The notes under the pieces are model-generated. The model was not told the DNA's origin. It saw nothing but the letters and a program-made list of their open reading frames with translations, and made no database searches. 30,717 nt of DNA from JBLIOB01 sp047639575 (lineage in GTDB: Bacteria; Bacteroidota; Bacteroidia; Flavobacteriales_D; Parvicellaceae): assembly GCA_047639575.1 (NCBI GenBank), contig JBLIOB010000014.1, forward strand, positions 1-30,717. Direction: 5' to 3'. Made by a program: the position numbers and the translations under genes. Below are positions 8,605 through 16,906 of this stretch, piece by piece. Numbering within the stretch: the stretch's first letter is position 1; every line of letters starts with the position of its first letter.

Positions 8605-9960
8605 ATGAAGACTTTAAATTTTTGCATTTTCTTATCTTTCGTGTCTGTCCAGTTCTTGGCACAAGGTCCGACCGAGATAAAGGTTAATTTCTTTAATGAT
8701 CGTAATACTGATCATCAAGTTTTCATCAGAACTCCGAATGACAAGCTGCTTATAGGTTATCAAAGTTCAGATATGCACTCGTCAAAGTATACGGCTAAGC
8801 ATGCCGTTAGTCTTATTGACCATAATGCAGAAATAGATTGGACATTAGAATTTCCAAAATCAAAAGGAGATATTATAGGGTTGCATGTTTCAGGAGAAAA
8901 TGGATTTGTGTTTTCAGATTTTGGTTATGAGTTAAACATACATCCAATTAACCTGCAGACTGGTCAAGCTGGTACAACAAAGATTGTTGATTTGAAAAAG
9001 TCTCCTGAAAATTATTTCAGTATTGATGGGAATCATTTATTTATAAACCAAAACCAGTTTGGAGATAACAACTTAACAATAAGCATGTTGGATGCTAGTT
9101 TCAAGATTGTTTGGGAAGAAACAATTGAAAATTCGTACGGTGTTAAATGGCAGTTTGTTCAAAAAAATGATGGTACAATATATTGCAGTAATTATAAATC
9201 TGGCGAGGAATTAATCATTATTCAAGTAGATAATAAAGGCGAATTAAAGAAAAAAGCGCTACCAATAAAAGTGAATTCGTTTGATTTGAACAGTATTTTA
9301 TTCGACAACAACTCGAACTGGATTATGTCCGTAAATGACAATAAGTTGAACTTCGTTTATAAAGCGGATTTTGTTAAAAGCGATAAAGTGGGCGTATTAA
9401 TTATTAATACGGATGATTGGTCGACCAAAAATGAGAATTATGACCTGTCCGCTGCTAAGGCAGAAAAAAATGAATTAAATGGAAAAGAGGATAAGCAAAC
9501 TTTATTGTTAAGCAATTCTTATGTCCATAAAGGGGAGGTCTATGCGTCATTCATTAGATGTGCAGTTAAAATGGAAAATGGAAATAACCAATCTACCGCA
9601 GTTTCACCAAAAAAGTCAGAAGATGTTGTAATAGCGAGACTTTCGGAAGAAATGACTTATCATGTAGTTAATTGTCCTATAATGCCTTTAGCTCCATGGG
9701 ATAGGGTAATTACAAAAAAGGACGTGGATGCCTTATGTTTTATCGTAAATACTTCGAAAAGATTAGGGGCTGATGCAACTAAATCAGAGCTACACGAGAT
9801 TTGTCTTGATCCAAAAAGCATGAAAGTTTTATCGGACGTTGTTGTGTTTGAAAACCAAGGAGAATTAGCTTATAGCTTCATTTTTGAATCTATAAAAGGA
9901 AACACGATTTTTCTTACTAAGAAAAACCATACCTATAAAGGTTTTGTTAGGAAATATTGA
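8605..9960 (+). CDS. unrecognised secreted protein
   Basis: Protein of 451 residues with a signal peptide ending around FLAQ (cleavage likely after residue 19). I do not recognise the family. The mature part is a long run of short alternating beta strands, with recurring patterns such as IDWTLEF, KIVWEE, GDIIGLHVSGENGFVFS and NSNWIMSVNDNKLNFVY. This resembles the blades of a beta-propeller, but no motif proves that. No type IX sorting domain, lipobox or C-terminal helix is seen, so it is probably periplasmic. It sits between pdxA and the DUF177/rpmF block, with gaps of 140 and 222 bases, and looks like an insertion into an otherwise conserved neighbourhood. Confidence 0.75.
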   Translation: MKTLNFCIFLSFVSVQFLAQGPTEIKVNFFNDRNTDHQVFIRTPNDKLLIGYQSSDMHSSKYTAKHAVSLIDHNAEIDWTLEFPKSKGDIIGLHVSGENGFVFSDFGYELNIHPINLQTGQAGTTKIVDLKKSPENYFSIDGNHLFINQNQFGDNNLTISMLDASFKIVWEETIENSYGVKWQFVQKNDGTIYCSNYKSGEELIIIQVDNKGELKKKALPIKVNSFDLNSILFDNNSNWIMSVNDNKLNFVYKADFVKSDKVGVLIINTDDWSTKNENYDLSAAKAEKNELNGKEDKQTLLLSNSYVHKGEVYASFIRCAVKMENGNNQSTAVSPKKSEDVVIARLSEEMTYHVVNCPIMPLAPWDRVITKKDVDALCFIVNTSKRLGADATKSELHEICLDPKSMKVLSDVVVFENQGELAYSFIFESIKGNTIFLTKKNHTYKGFVRKY

Positions 9961-10059
9961 AATGAAGCACCTCTAACTTGTTGCACAAATAAAGGCGTCA
10001 GTGAAGGACTTGTTCAACATAATAAATAGAGAAATCACCAATTCAATGAGAATTACGTC

Positions 10060-10102
10060 AAAAAGGGATAAGATCTTCTAAAAGAATAATACCCCTCTTT
10101 TT
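10060..10102 (+). terminator. imperfect hairpin, possible terminator after the 451-residue gene
   Basis: An A-rich left arm (AAAAAGGG) pairs with a right arm ending CCCCTCTTTTT, allowing a bulge. The small palindrome AAGATCTT lies inside. The T-run is part of the stem, as in bidirectional terminators. The stem is weak and no other terminator is obvious in this gap. Confidence 0.3.
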
Positions 10103-10129
10103 GTAGAATCAGGTATTTATTTATCTTTG
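10100..10129 (+). promoter_or_regulatory. Bacteroidota-type promoter of the DUF177-rpmF-plsX-fabH block
   Basis: A -33 TTTG at 10100-10103 is separated by 18 bases from TATCTTTG at 10122-10129, an exact -7 consensus. This is the best-formed promoter in the window. It gives a leader of about 45-50 bases before the GTG start of the DUF177 gene. Confidence 0.6.
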
Positions 10130-10182
10130 CGCCCGCCTTTGAAGTAACCGTAGTTATAAAAAGGTGGCTTAAAACTAAACAA

Positions 10183-10746
10183 GTGGGTAAAGAATTGGAA
10201 TATAAAATTCCGTTTACAGGCTTAAAACTTGGTAATCACGAGTTTAGTTTTGAGATAAATAAAACGTTCTTTGAGTCTTTTGAGTACTCAGATATAATTG
10301 AGGCAAATTGCCAGGTTTTGATGAATATGGAAAAGCAAAGTACTATGTTGGTGCTTACTTTTTTCGTTTCAGGATCGGTAGTGTTAGCATGTGATCGTTG
10401 TTCAGATGCTATGGATGTAGAAATTGAAGGTGAATATGGTGTGATAGCTAAATATTCTGATGAGGGTCTTCCCGACACAGATGAAATTGTTTATTTACCA
10501 TCTTCAGAATATCAAGTTGACATTAAAGCCTTTATATATGAGTTCATACAACTGTCGTTACCTTCTAAAAAGGTTCATGATGATGGTGATTGTAATGAGG
10601 AAATGTTAAATGCGTTAGATAAGTATTTAGTAACTGAATTACCTGAAGACCCTGATGCAGATTTGATAGATGATGCTGACGATAATGAAGAACAAGATGT
10701 TGACCCTCGGTGGGACGCATTAAAGAATTTGAATAAAGAAAAATAA
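10183..10746 (+). CDS. DUF177 (YceD-like) protein, large-subunit assembly-associated
   Basis: Protein of 187 residues with a GTG start, chosen because it opens the family-like N-terminus (KELEYKIPFTGLKLG). The central region carries the DUF177 signature: VLACDRCSDAMDVEIEGEY (about 67-85), a CxxC-type motif, followed later by YEFIQLSLPSKKVH. The C-terminus is very acidic and ends DPRWDALKNLNKEK, typical of the family. YceD proteins are encoded directly upstream of rpmF in most bacteria, as here (11-base gap), and are linked to 23S rRNA or 50S maturation. The exact biochemical role is unsettled. Confidence 0.9.
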   Translation: MGKELEYKIPFTGLKLGNHEFSFEINKTFFESFEYSDIIEANCQVLMNMEKQSTMLVLTFFVSGSVVLACDRCSDAMDVEIEGEYGVIAKYSDEGLPDTDEIVYLPSSEYQVDIKAFIYEFIQLSLPSKKVHDDGDCNEEMLNALDKYLVTELPEDPDADLIDDADDNEEQDVDPRWDALKNLNKEK

Positions 10747-10757
10747 AATAGAAGATC

Positions 10758-10952
10758 ATGGCACATCCTAAACGGAAGATATCCAAGACAAGAAGAGACA
10801 AAAGGAGAACCCACTATAAAGCGGCTTTTCAACAAATCGCTACTTGCCCAACAACTGGAGAAGCTCATTTGTATCACAGAGCTTACTGGTCTGAAGGAAA
10901 GCTTTACTACAAAGGAAAAGTAGTTATGGAGAAAGAAACTGCAGCCGTTTAA
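10758..10952 (+). CDS. rpmF: 50S ribosomal protein L32
   Basis: Small basic protein of 64 residues, starting MAHPKRKISKTRRDKRRTH, the standard L32 N-terminus, with the later CPTTGEAHLYHRAY segment. Only one cysteine remains at the zinc-ribbon position, so this is the zinc-free (C-minus) type. It sits between the DUF177 gene and plsX, the usual arrangement coupling ribosome and fatty-acid genes. Confidence 0.97.
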   Translation: MAHPKRKISKTRRDKRRTHYKAAFQQIATCPTTGEAHLYHRAYWSEGKLYYKGKVVMEKETAAV

Positions 10953-11007
10953 CAAAGGTTTACAGTTTTTTGATCTATTTCATAAACTTTATTTTTAGCT
11001 TCTAACC

Positions 11008-11946
11008 GTGAAATTCGGATTAGATATAATGGGGGGTGATTTTGCTCCTGAGGCTACAGTTCTAGGTGCTATTGAAGCGCTAGAACATCTTGTGGAAGAC
11101 GATACGGTAGTATTGATCGGGGACGAGTCCAAAATCTTAGAAATTTTAAATCGAGAAAATGTATCGCCAGACTTATTCGAGTTGGTACATGCTCCCGAAA
11201 TCATTACCAGTGAAGATCACCCGGCTAGGGCATTGGTAAAAAAACCAAATTCCAGCATCTCTGTTGGATTCAAACTTCTTAAAGAAGGTAAATTAGATTC
11301 ATTTGCGAGTACTGGAAATTCCGGAGCTATGTTAGTGGGATCAATGCACGTAATCAGAACAATTCCTGGAGTTATTCGCCCATCTATCATGTCTAAGATC
11401 CCAAAAGAAAATGGCGGGAGTTCAATTGTTTTAGACGTAGGAATTAATGCTGATTGTAAACCTGATGTACTTTATCAATTTGGAGTAATAGGATCATTAT
11501 ACGCACAATACGCGGAAGGAATCGAAAACCCACGAGTTGGCCTTTTAAATATTGGGGAAGAAAAAGAAAAAGGAAATTTATTAACGCAAGCCACTTATAG
11601 AATGATGGCTGAAACCAACGAATTTAATTTTGTTGGAAACGTTGAAGGTAGAGCTTTGTATGAAGATAAAGCAGACGTAATAGTTTGTGATGGCTTTACC
11701 GGAAATGTGGTGTTAAAACAGGCAGAGTCTTTATATGAAGTTGCACAGCGTAGAGGTGTAATGGACGAATACTTTGAAAGATTCAATTATGCGATCTATG
11801 GAGGCACACCTGTGTTGGGTGTAAACGCAAATGTTTTAATTGGTCATGGCATTTCTAGTCCAATGGCCATAAAAAATATGATTATAGCTTCAAAAACTGT
11901 TACATTAGCAAACTTACCTTCGAAAATTAAACAAGCGTTTAACTAG
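11008..11946 (+). CDS. plsX: phosphate acyltransferase PlsX
   Basis: Makes acyl-phosphate from acyl-ACP, feeding PlsY in phosphatidic acid synthesis. It acts as a peripheral membrane enzyme. The GTG start is supported by the invariant opening KFGLDIMGGDFAPEATVLG. Other marks are STGNSGAMLVGS, the GEEKEKGN segment and VCDGFTGNVVLKQAES. The 312 residues are of normal length. The stop codon is directly followed by the fabH ATG with no gap, indicating translational coupling. Confidence 0.96.
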   Translation: MKFGLDIMGGDFAPEATVLGAIEALEHLVEDDTVVLIGDESKILEILNRENVSPDLFELVHAPEIITSEDHPARALVKKPNSSISVGFKLLKEGKLDSFASTGNSGAMLVGSMHVIRTIPGVIRPSIMSKIPKENGGSSIVLDVGINADCKPDVLYQFGVIGSLYAQYAEGIENPRVGLLNIGEEKEKGNLLTQATYRMMAETNEFNFVGNVEGRALYEDKADVIVCDGFTGNVVLKQAESLYEVAQRRGVMDEYFERFNYAIYGGTPVLGVNANVLIGHGISSPMAIKNMIIASKTVTLANLPSKIKQAFN

Positions 11947-12939
11947 ATGACAAAAGTTTCAGCAGCAATTACAGCGGTTCATGGATATGTTCCAGAGAAA
12001 GTTCTTTCTAATGCTGACCTCGAAAAGATGGTTGATACCAACGATGAGTGGATTACTAGCAGAACTGGAATTAAGGAAAGAAGAATTGTAGCAGACGGTG
12101 AAGCTGCATCTGATATAGGAGCTAAAATCGTTGAAGGAATTTGTAAGAAAAGAGGAATCTCTCCACAAGAAATTGACCTTATTCTAGTCGGTACCGTTAC
12201 AGGTGACCACAGATTTCCATCCACAGCAAACATTATATGTGATAAAGTAGGAGCAACTAATGCTTGGGGATTTGATATTAGCGCAGCTTGTTCAGGTTTC
12301 ATATACACCTTGTCTACTGGAGCACAGTTTGTAGAAAACGGCACTCACAGTAAAGTAATTGTAATTGGTGTTGACGTTATGTCAAGCATCGTAGATTATA
12401 CGGATAGAGCTACATGTATCATTTTTGGTGATGGAGGAGGGGGAGTTCTACTCGAACCTACTGATGATGGAACAGGTATTATCGATTCAATACTAAGAAA
12501 TGATGGGTCGGGAAGAGAATTCTTGATGCAAGAAGTAGGCGGATCTAAAGAACCAATTACGGAAGAAAATATTAAAGAGAGGAGACATTTTGTTTTCCAA
12601 GACGGTGCACCAGTATTTAGGCATGCAGTTACCAAAATGGCTGATATTTCAGCTGAAATAATGGAAAACAACAATTTAACGGGTGAGGATATAGCATGGT
12701 TAGTGCCTCATCAGGCAAATTTGAGAATTATAGATGCCACTGCAAGAAGAATGAATTTAACCAGTGATAAGGTGATGATCAATATTGAAAAATATGGCAA
12801 CACTACATCTGGAACTATTCCGTTATGTCTATGGGAGTGGGAAAAACAATTGAAAAAAGGAGACAACATTGTTTTAGCAGCATTTGGAGGAGGATTCACT
12901 TGGGGATCAATATATTTAAAATGGTCTTACAATAGCTGA
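11947..12939 (+). CDS. fabH: 3-oxoacyl-ACP synthase III (beta-ketoacyl-ACP synthase III)
   Basis: Starts fatty-acid chains by condensing acyl-CoA (acetyl- or branched-chain) with malonyl-ACP. The catalytic triad is visible: C115 in ISAACSGF, H255 in VPHQANLRI and N285 in YGNTTSGT. The N-terminal DEWITSRTGIKERR and the glycine-rich C-terminal GGGFTWGS are typical. The 330 residues are complete. It belongs to the same transcription unit as plsX and is followed by the accB promoter region. Confidence 0.96.
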   Translation: MTKVSAAITAVHGYVPEKVLSNADLEKMVDTNDEWITSRTGIKERRIVADGEAASDIGAKIVEGICKKRGISPQEIDLILVGTVTGDHRFPSTANIICDKVGATNAWGFDISAACSGFIYTLSTGAQFVENGTHSKVIVIGVDVMSSIVDYTDRATCIIFGDGGGGVLLEPTDDGTGIIDSILRNDGSGREFLMQEVGGSKEPITEENIKERRHFVFQDGAPVFRHAVTKMADISAEIMENNNLTGEDIAWLVPHQANLRIIDATARRMNLTSDKVMINIEKYGNTTSGTIPLCLWEWEKQLKKGDNIVLAAFGGGFTWGSIYLKWSYNS

Positions 12940-12970
12940 TCAGCTAAAATTCTCGTTTTTTAAGAATTCA

Positions 12971-12978
12971 TATCTTTA
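12971..12978 (+). promoter_or_regulatory. candidate -7 element of accB-accC
   Basis: TATCTTTA is one base off TAnnTTTG and lies about 60 bases before accB. No clean -33 TTTG is visible at the correct spacing. A leader hairpin at 13007-13020 would fall inside the resulting transcript. Confidence 0.35.
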
Positions 12979-13006
12979 CCGTCCCTTTTAAACGAATTAA
13001 GCAAAA

Positions 13007-13020
13007 CGCTCCGCAGAGCG
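13007..13020 (+). other. small hairpin in the accB leader
   Basis: CGCTC and GAGCG form a perfect 5-bp stem closed by the tetraloop CGCA, in an otherwise A-rich leader 20 bases upstream of the accB ATG. It has no T-run, so it is not a terminator. A role in translation or mRNA stability is possible but unproven. Confidence 0.4.
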
Positions 13021-13040
13021 AGACAAACAAACAGAAACTT

Positions 13041-13553
13041 ATGAAACTCAATGAAATTCAGGAACTCATAAAATTCGTAGCGAAAGCTGGCGTTAATGAG
13101 GTAATGATTGAGAACAAAGACTTTAAAATTTGTATTAAGTCTGAATCGTTAGCAAGAAAGAAAACGAACCAAGGCCCAGAGCAGGTAGTAATGTCAACTC
13201 AAGTAGTTAGTCCAGGGGTAGTGGCAGCTCCAATTGTTGCGGCTCCAGTCGCAGCTAATTTAGCTCCAGCAGCTGTTGAAAGCAACGCTGATGCAGGATC
13301 TGATGATTCAGCATACCATAATGTGAAGTCTCCAATGATTGGAACTTTCTATAGAAAGCCAACACCAGATAAGCCAGAATTCGTTCAGGTTGGTGACACA
13401 GTTAAAGCTGGTGACACTTTATGTGTAGTTGAAGCAATGAAATTATTCAATGAAATAGAAGCTGATGTTTCTGGTACAATAGTTAAAGTACTTGTGGATG
13501 ATTCAACTCCGATTGAATATGATCAGCCACTTTTCTTGATCGATCCTTCTTAG
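13041..13553 (+). CDS. accB: biotin carboxyl carrier protein of acetyl-CoA carboxylase
   Basis: Carries the carboxyl group on biotin between biotin carboxylase and the carboxyltransferase. The 170 residues are an N-terminal domain (MKLNEIQELIKFV...), an Ala/Pro/Val-rich linker (about 50-85) and a C-terminal biotinyl domain with the EAMKLFNEIEAD motif (K134 is the biotinylated lysine). The SPMIGTFYRKPTP segment is also standard. accC follows after 27 bases. Confidence 0.96.
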   Translation: MKLNEIQELIKFVAKAGVNEVMIENKDFKICIKSESLARKKTNQGPEQVVMSTQVVSPGVVAAPIVAAPVAANLAPAAVESNADAGSDDSAYHNVKSPMIGTFYRKPTPDKPEFVQVGDTVKAGDTLCVVEAMKLFNEIEADVSGTIVKVLVDDSTPIEYDQPLFLIDPS

Positions 13554-13580
13554 GACGATTGTTAATCTAAATAGATCGTT

Positions 13581-14927
13581 ATGTTCAAGAAAATTCTAAT
13601 CGCCAATAGAGGCGAAATTGCCTTGCGTATCATTAGAACCTGTAAGGAAATGGGGATTAAGACAGTAGTTGTTTATTCAACCGCTGATGCTGAAAGTCTT
13701 CCCGTTCGATTTGCAGATGAAGCTGTATGTATCGGGCCTCCCGCAAGCTCTGAGTCGTATTTAAAAATACCAAGCATTATTGCAGCAGCTGAGATTACAA
13801 ATGCTGATGCGATTCATCCAGGTTATGGATTCCTTTCTGAGAATGCTAAATTCTCTAAAATATGTGAGGACCACGGAATTAAATTTATCGGTGCATCTGC
13901 CGATATGATTGATAAAATGGGAGATAAAGCTTCGGCTAAAACGACCATGCTAAAAGCTAAGGTTCCTTGCGTCCCAGGATCCAAAGGGCTTTTGAAAGAC
14001 TTAAAAGATGCCTACAAACAAGGCGACATCGTTGGATATCCTGTTATGATTAAAGCTACCGCTGGTGGTGGAGGTAAAGGGATGAGAATCGTTTGGAATG
14101 CTGAAGAGATGGAAGAACATTGGGATTCGGCTAGAGCTGAGTCTGCTGCTGCTTTTGGAAATAATGGGATGTACATGGAGAAATTTGTGGAAGAACCTCG
14201 TCATATTGAAATCCAAGTAGCTGGTGATATGTATGGAAATGCTTGTCACATGTCAGAACGAGATTGTTCTATTCAGAGAAGACATCAAAAATTGGTAGAA
14301 GAAACACCTTCACCATTTATGACAGATGATCTTCGAAAAAGAATGGGTGACGCTTCTATAAAAGCAGTGAAAGCCATTAAGTATGAAGGTGTTGGTACTG
14401 TTGAGTTTTTAGTTGATAAAAACCGTGATTTCTATTTCATGGAAATGAACACTAGGATTCAAGTAGAACACACGATCACCGAGGAAGTAATTAATTTTGA
14501 TTTGATCAAAGAACAGATCAAATTAGCTTCAGGCCACAAAATTGATGGGACTGAATATATTCCTCAATTGCACGCAATTCAATGTAGAATCAATGCAGAG
14601 AACCCGTACAAGAACTTTATCCCTTGTCCAGGTAAAATCACAGATTACCATGTTCCGGGCGGACATGGTATTCGAGTAGATTCTCATGTATATGCTGGAT
14701 ATACTATATCTCCTTATTACGATTCGATGATTTCGAAGTTGATTACTGTTGCTCAAACTAGAGAAGAAGCAATCACTAAAATGAAACGAGCTTTAAGCGA
14801 GTATATCATTGAAGGAAAAGGAATTTCTACTACCATTCCGTTTCATCAACAATTGATGGAAGACCCTGCTTTTGTATCAGGTGATTTCACTACGGGGTTT
14901 ATGGATACTTTCGAGATGAAGGAGTAA
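13581..14927 (+). CDS. accC: biotin carboxylase subunit of acetyl-CoA carboxylase
   Basis: ATP-dependent carboxylation of the biotin on AccB. Complete at 448 residues with an N-terminal FKKILIANRGEIALR domain, IHPGYGFLSENA, the glycine-rich ATP-grasp loop KATAGGGGKGM (158-168), and the metal/active-site segment FMEMNTRIQVEH (286-297, including E288, N290 and R292). The C-terminal domain ends with the usual phrase about STTIPFHQQLM. The unit ends in a strong intrinsic terminator 25 bases after the stop. Confidence 0.97.
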   Translation: MFKKILIANRGEIALRIIRTCKEMGIKTVVVYSTADAESLPVRFADEAVCIGPPASSESYLKIPSIIAAAEITNADAIHPGYGFLSENAKFSKICEDHGIKFIGASADMIDKMGDKASAKTTMLKAKVPCVPGSKGLLKDLKDAYKQGDIVGYPVMIKATAGGGGKGMRIVWNAEEMEEHWDSARAESAAAFGNNGMYMEKFVEEPRHIEIQVAGDMYGNACHMSERDCSIQRRHQKLVEETPSPFMTDDLRKRMGDASIKAVKAIKYEGVGTVEFLVDKNRDFYFMEMNTRIQVEHTITEEVINFDLIKEQIKLASGHKIDGTEYIPQLHAIQCRINAENPYKNFIPCPGKITDYHVPGGHGIRVDSHVYAGYTISPYYDSMISKLITVAQTREEAITKMKRALSEYIIEGKGISTTIPFHQQLMEDPAFVSGDFTTGFMDTFEMKE

Positions 14928-14951
14928 AGTATATTTCTTAAAAGTTTTCAG

Positions 14952-14982
14952 GCCCGTTGTTGTTTAACATCGGGCTTTTTTT
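14952..14982 (+). terminator. rho-independent terminator of accB-accC
   Basis: Stem GCCCG / CGGGC, then one T-T mismatch, then TGTT / AACA around a GTTT loop, directly followed by seven T residues. This nine-pair stem with a T-run cleanly separates the fatty-acid initiation block from the lipid-like operon starting at 15123. Confidence 0.85.
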
Positions 14983-15122
14983 GAGTTATAATTTCATATC
15001 AGTGGTTAAAACCTGTAAAAAGTCAATAAAATAGGATTACCAGAACTACTTATTTCAGAATTCTAGTATTCTTAATTTCACTAAATTGTAATAGTATCGT
15101 ATTCTAATAACGGAACAGCATC

Positions 15123-16058
15123 ATGCGGACCACTTTTACCGATCCTTCAGAAGTAAGAAAGTCAATTGGAATTGATGCGATGAAAAAGTATCATCGGGTC
15201 AGTACACTAAGAGGAATCTTGGCGATAATTTTCGAATGGACTATCATTATCGGCATTGTAATTCTTTGTGAGATGTACTTTTTCTGGGCACTTTATCCAA
15301 TAGCCGTAATTATTATTGGCGCACGTTTCTTAGCCTTGGGGCTCATCATGCATGAAGCAGTGCATAAGCTAATATCGAAAAACACATTTCTTAATGATTG
15401 GTTGGCCGAGTTGCTCTGTGCATGGCCCCTATTCATATCTATGCGATCTTATAAGGTAAAACATTTAGCGCATCATTCATGGTTAAACACAGATGAGGAT
15501 CCGGATTATACCGCCAAGACAAACCCTAATTGGAAATACCCTATGCGCTTGCCAAAATTCTTGAAAATTATCTTGATTCAATTAAGCGGAATTGGAATTT
15601 TCGAAACATTCACGGTGATGTCTAGTGCCCAAATGAAAACAAAAAAGGAAAAGACACCTGCCTGGTACCATTTTCTAAGAGTTCTTTTTTACGTGACTAT
15701 AATTTTCGCTTTTGTCTGGTTCGAAAAAGGCACAGTTTTGCTAATGTACTGGGTCATTCCTTTTGCTACATGGACCCAAGTAGTCAATAGAATGAGAAGG
15801 GTAGCCGAACATTCAGGAGTGGAAGGTAAAAGTCCTGCTATGCAGACCCGTACAACCATTCATGGATTCTTAGGAAGGTTTCTTTTAGCACCTAAAAACA
15901 TTTCTTACCATAATGAACATCACCTATACCCAGGTGTACCATGTTATCATTTACCCAAAGTGCACAAGGACTTAATAAATAGCGATGCGATTAAAGAAAG
16001 TCTTCACATTTCTAAATCATACCGAGATGTCTATCGAGATTGCATCATGGATGAATAG
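15123..16058 (+). CDS. membrane fatty-acid desaturase-like di-iron enzyme (first of two)
   Basis: Integral-membrane di-iron oxidase of 311 residues. Histidine boxes are in the expected order: HEAVHK (about 78), HLAHHSW (about 115), a central EHSG and HNEHHLYPGVPCYHL (about 262). Hydrophobic segments lie near 31-70, 145-165 and 185-215. The C-terminal box resembles fatty-acid, sphingolipid or sterol-type desaturases more than carotenoid ketolases, but substrate and position cannot be read from sequence. It is the first gene after the accC terminator, and the next gene begins about 26 bases later on the same strand, so it probably heads the operon. I found no convincing promoter in the 140 bases upstream. 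Confidence 0.85.
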   Translation: MRTTFTDPSEVRKSIGIDAMKKYHRVSTLRGILAIIFEWTIIIGIVILCEMYFFWALYPIAVIIIGARFLALGLIMHEAVHKLISKNTFLNDWLAELLCAWPLFISMRSYKVKHLAHHSWLNTDEDPDYTAKTNPNWKYPMRLPKFLKIILIQLSGIGIFETFTVMSSAQMKTKKEKTPAWYHFLRVLFYVTIIFAFVWFEKGTVLLMYWVIPFATWTQVVNRMRRVAEHSGVEGKSPAMQTRTTIHGFLGRFLLAPKNISYHNEHHLYPGVPCYHLPKVHKDLINSDAIKESLHISKSYRDVYRDCIMDE

Positions 16059-16084
16059 AGCTTGTAAAGTACGCATAATGAGAT

Positions 16085-16906
16085 TTGTGGTTTTCAGACA
16101 ATATCAGCTCGAGTTATGTTTATAAAGCCAATAGACTGAGTGGCAGAATTGAAATTGAAAGAATGAGAACATTCGTGTTGATTTATAGATGGATTGCGGC
16201 ACTGTTGGTCATGATGATTACAGGGAGTGTTGGATTGATTTTAGTTCTGATCAGTTTTGGACTATTACGAAATTTTTGCTGTAAGAATCTAATTAATTAT
16301 TCCTCTCGTTTTATACTTTTAATAACTGGGTTTAAAGCAATCTACCCGAAGTTTGAATTGTTTCCAAAGTACCCAGTTTTGTATGTTTTCAACCATAATT
16401 CGTTTCTAGATATTTTCCTACTTACTGGTATGGGCTTGGGGAATATCAGATATCTGCTTTCTGAGAAAACTTTAATATATGTCCCTTTAATTCTTTCCGC
16501 GAAAACTGTTGGGACCAGATTTATTCCGCAAAAAAAGCACAAAGAAAGACGATTAAAGTTCCTAATAAGAACGACAGAATTTTTAAAAACGCGCCAACTA
16601 TCTATAGCTGGGGCAGCAGAAGGAGTTCATGAACATAACCACGGGATTTCACCGTTTAATCGTGGTGTGTTTCACATGGCCTTTGAGGCTCAATTGCCCA
16701 TTGTATCCTTGTATATCCATGTTCCAATTGAAAGTGATCCGTTAAGAGGAAAGAACGCCAAAGGAGGGACTTTGAAGCTTGAAATATTAGAAGAAACGGA
16801 AACCAAAAACTGGTCTTTAGAAAACCTTGATGATCATATCAATGATGTTCGAAATACTTATGTATCTCGGTTCAATCAATTGAATCCAAATAACAAAACG
16901 ACATGA
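16085..16906 (+). CDS. 1-acyl-glycerol-3-phosphate acyltransferase-like (PlsC family)
   Basis: Acyltransferase with an N-terminal hydrophobic helix pair (about 29-63) and the HX4D active-site motif as H104-NSFL-D109. The second motif is EG at 179-180, followed by VH instead of the usual TR, and then ISPFNRGVFHMAFEAQLPIV, matching the FKxGxxxLAxxAxxPIVP block. It probably moves an acyl chain from acyl-ACP or acyl-CoA onto a hydroxyl of a lysolipid or related alcohol at the membrane. The start used here is a TTG immediately after an in-frame stop. The ATG at 16163 (residue 27, MRTFVLIYRW) is an equally plausible start just before the first helix. Its stop overlaps the next gene by four bases (ATGA). 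Confidence 0.85.
   Translation: MWFSDNISSSYVYKANRLSGRIEIERMRTFVLIYRWIAALLVMMITGSVGLILVLISFGLLRNFCCKNLINYSSRFILLITGFKAIYPKFELFPKYPVLYVFNHNSFLDIFLLTGMGLGNIRYLLSEKTLIYVPLILSAKTVGTRFIPQKKHKERRLKFLIRTTEFLKTRQLSIAGAAEGVHEHNHGISPFNRGVFHMAFEAQLPIVSLYIHVPIESDPLRGKNAKGGTLKLEILEETETKNWSLENLDDHINDVRNTYVSRFNQLNPNNKTT

Noticed and set aside
10575..10955. 126-codon leftward frame over DUF177 and rpmF
   Set aside because: It is a Ser-rich shadow of two confident genes on the other strand.
12396..12674. 92-codon leftward frame in fabH
   Set aside because: It is antisense to the conserved catalytic region of fabH.
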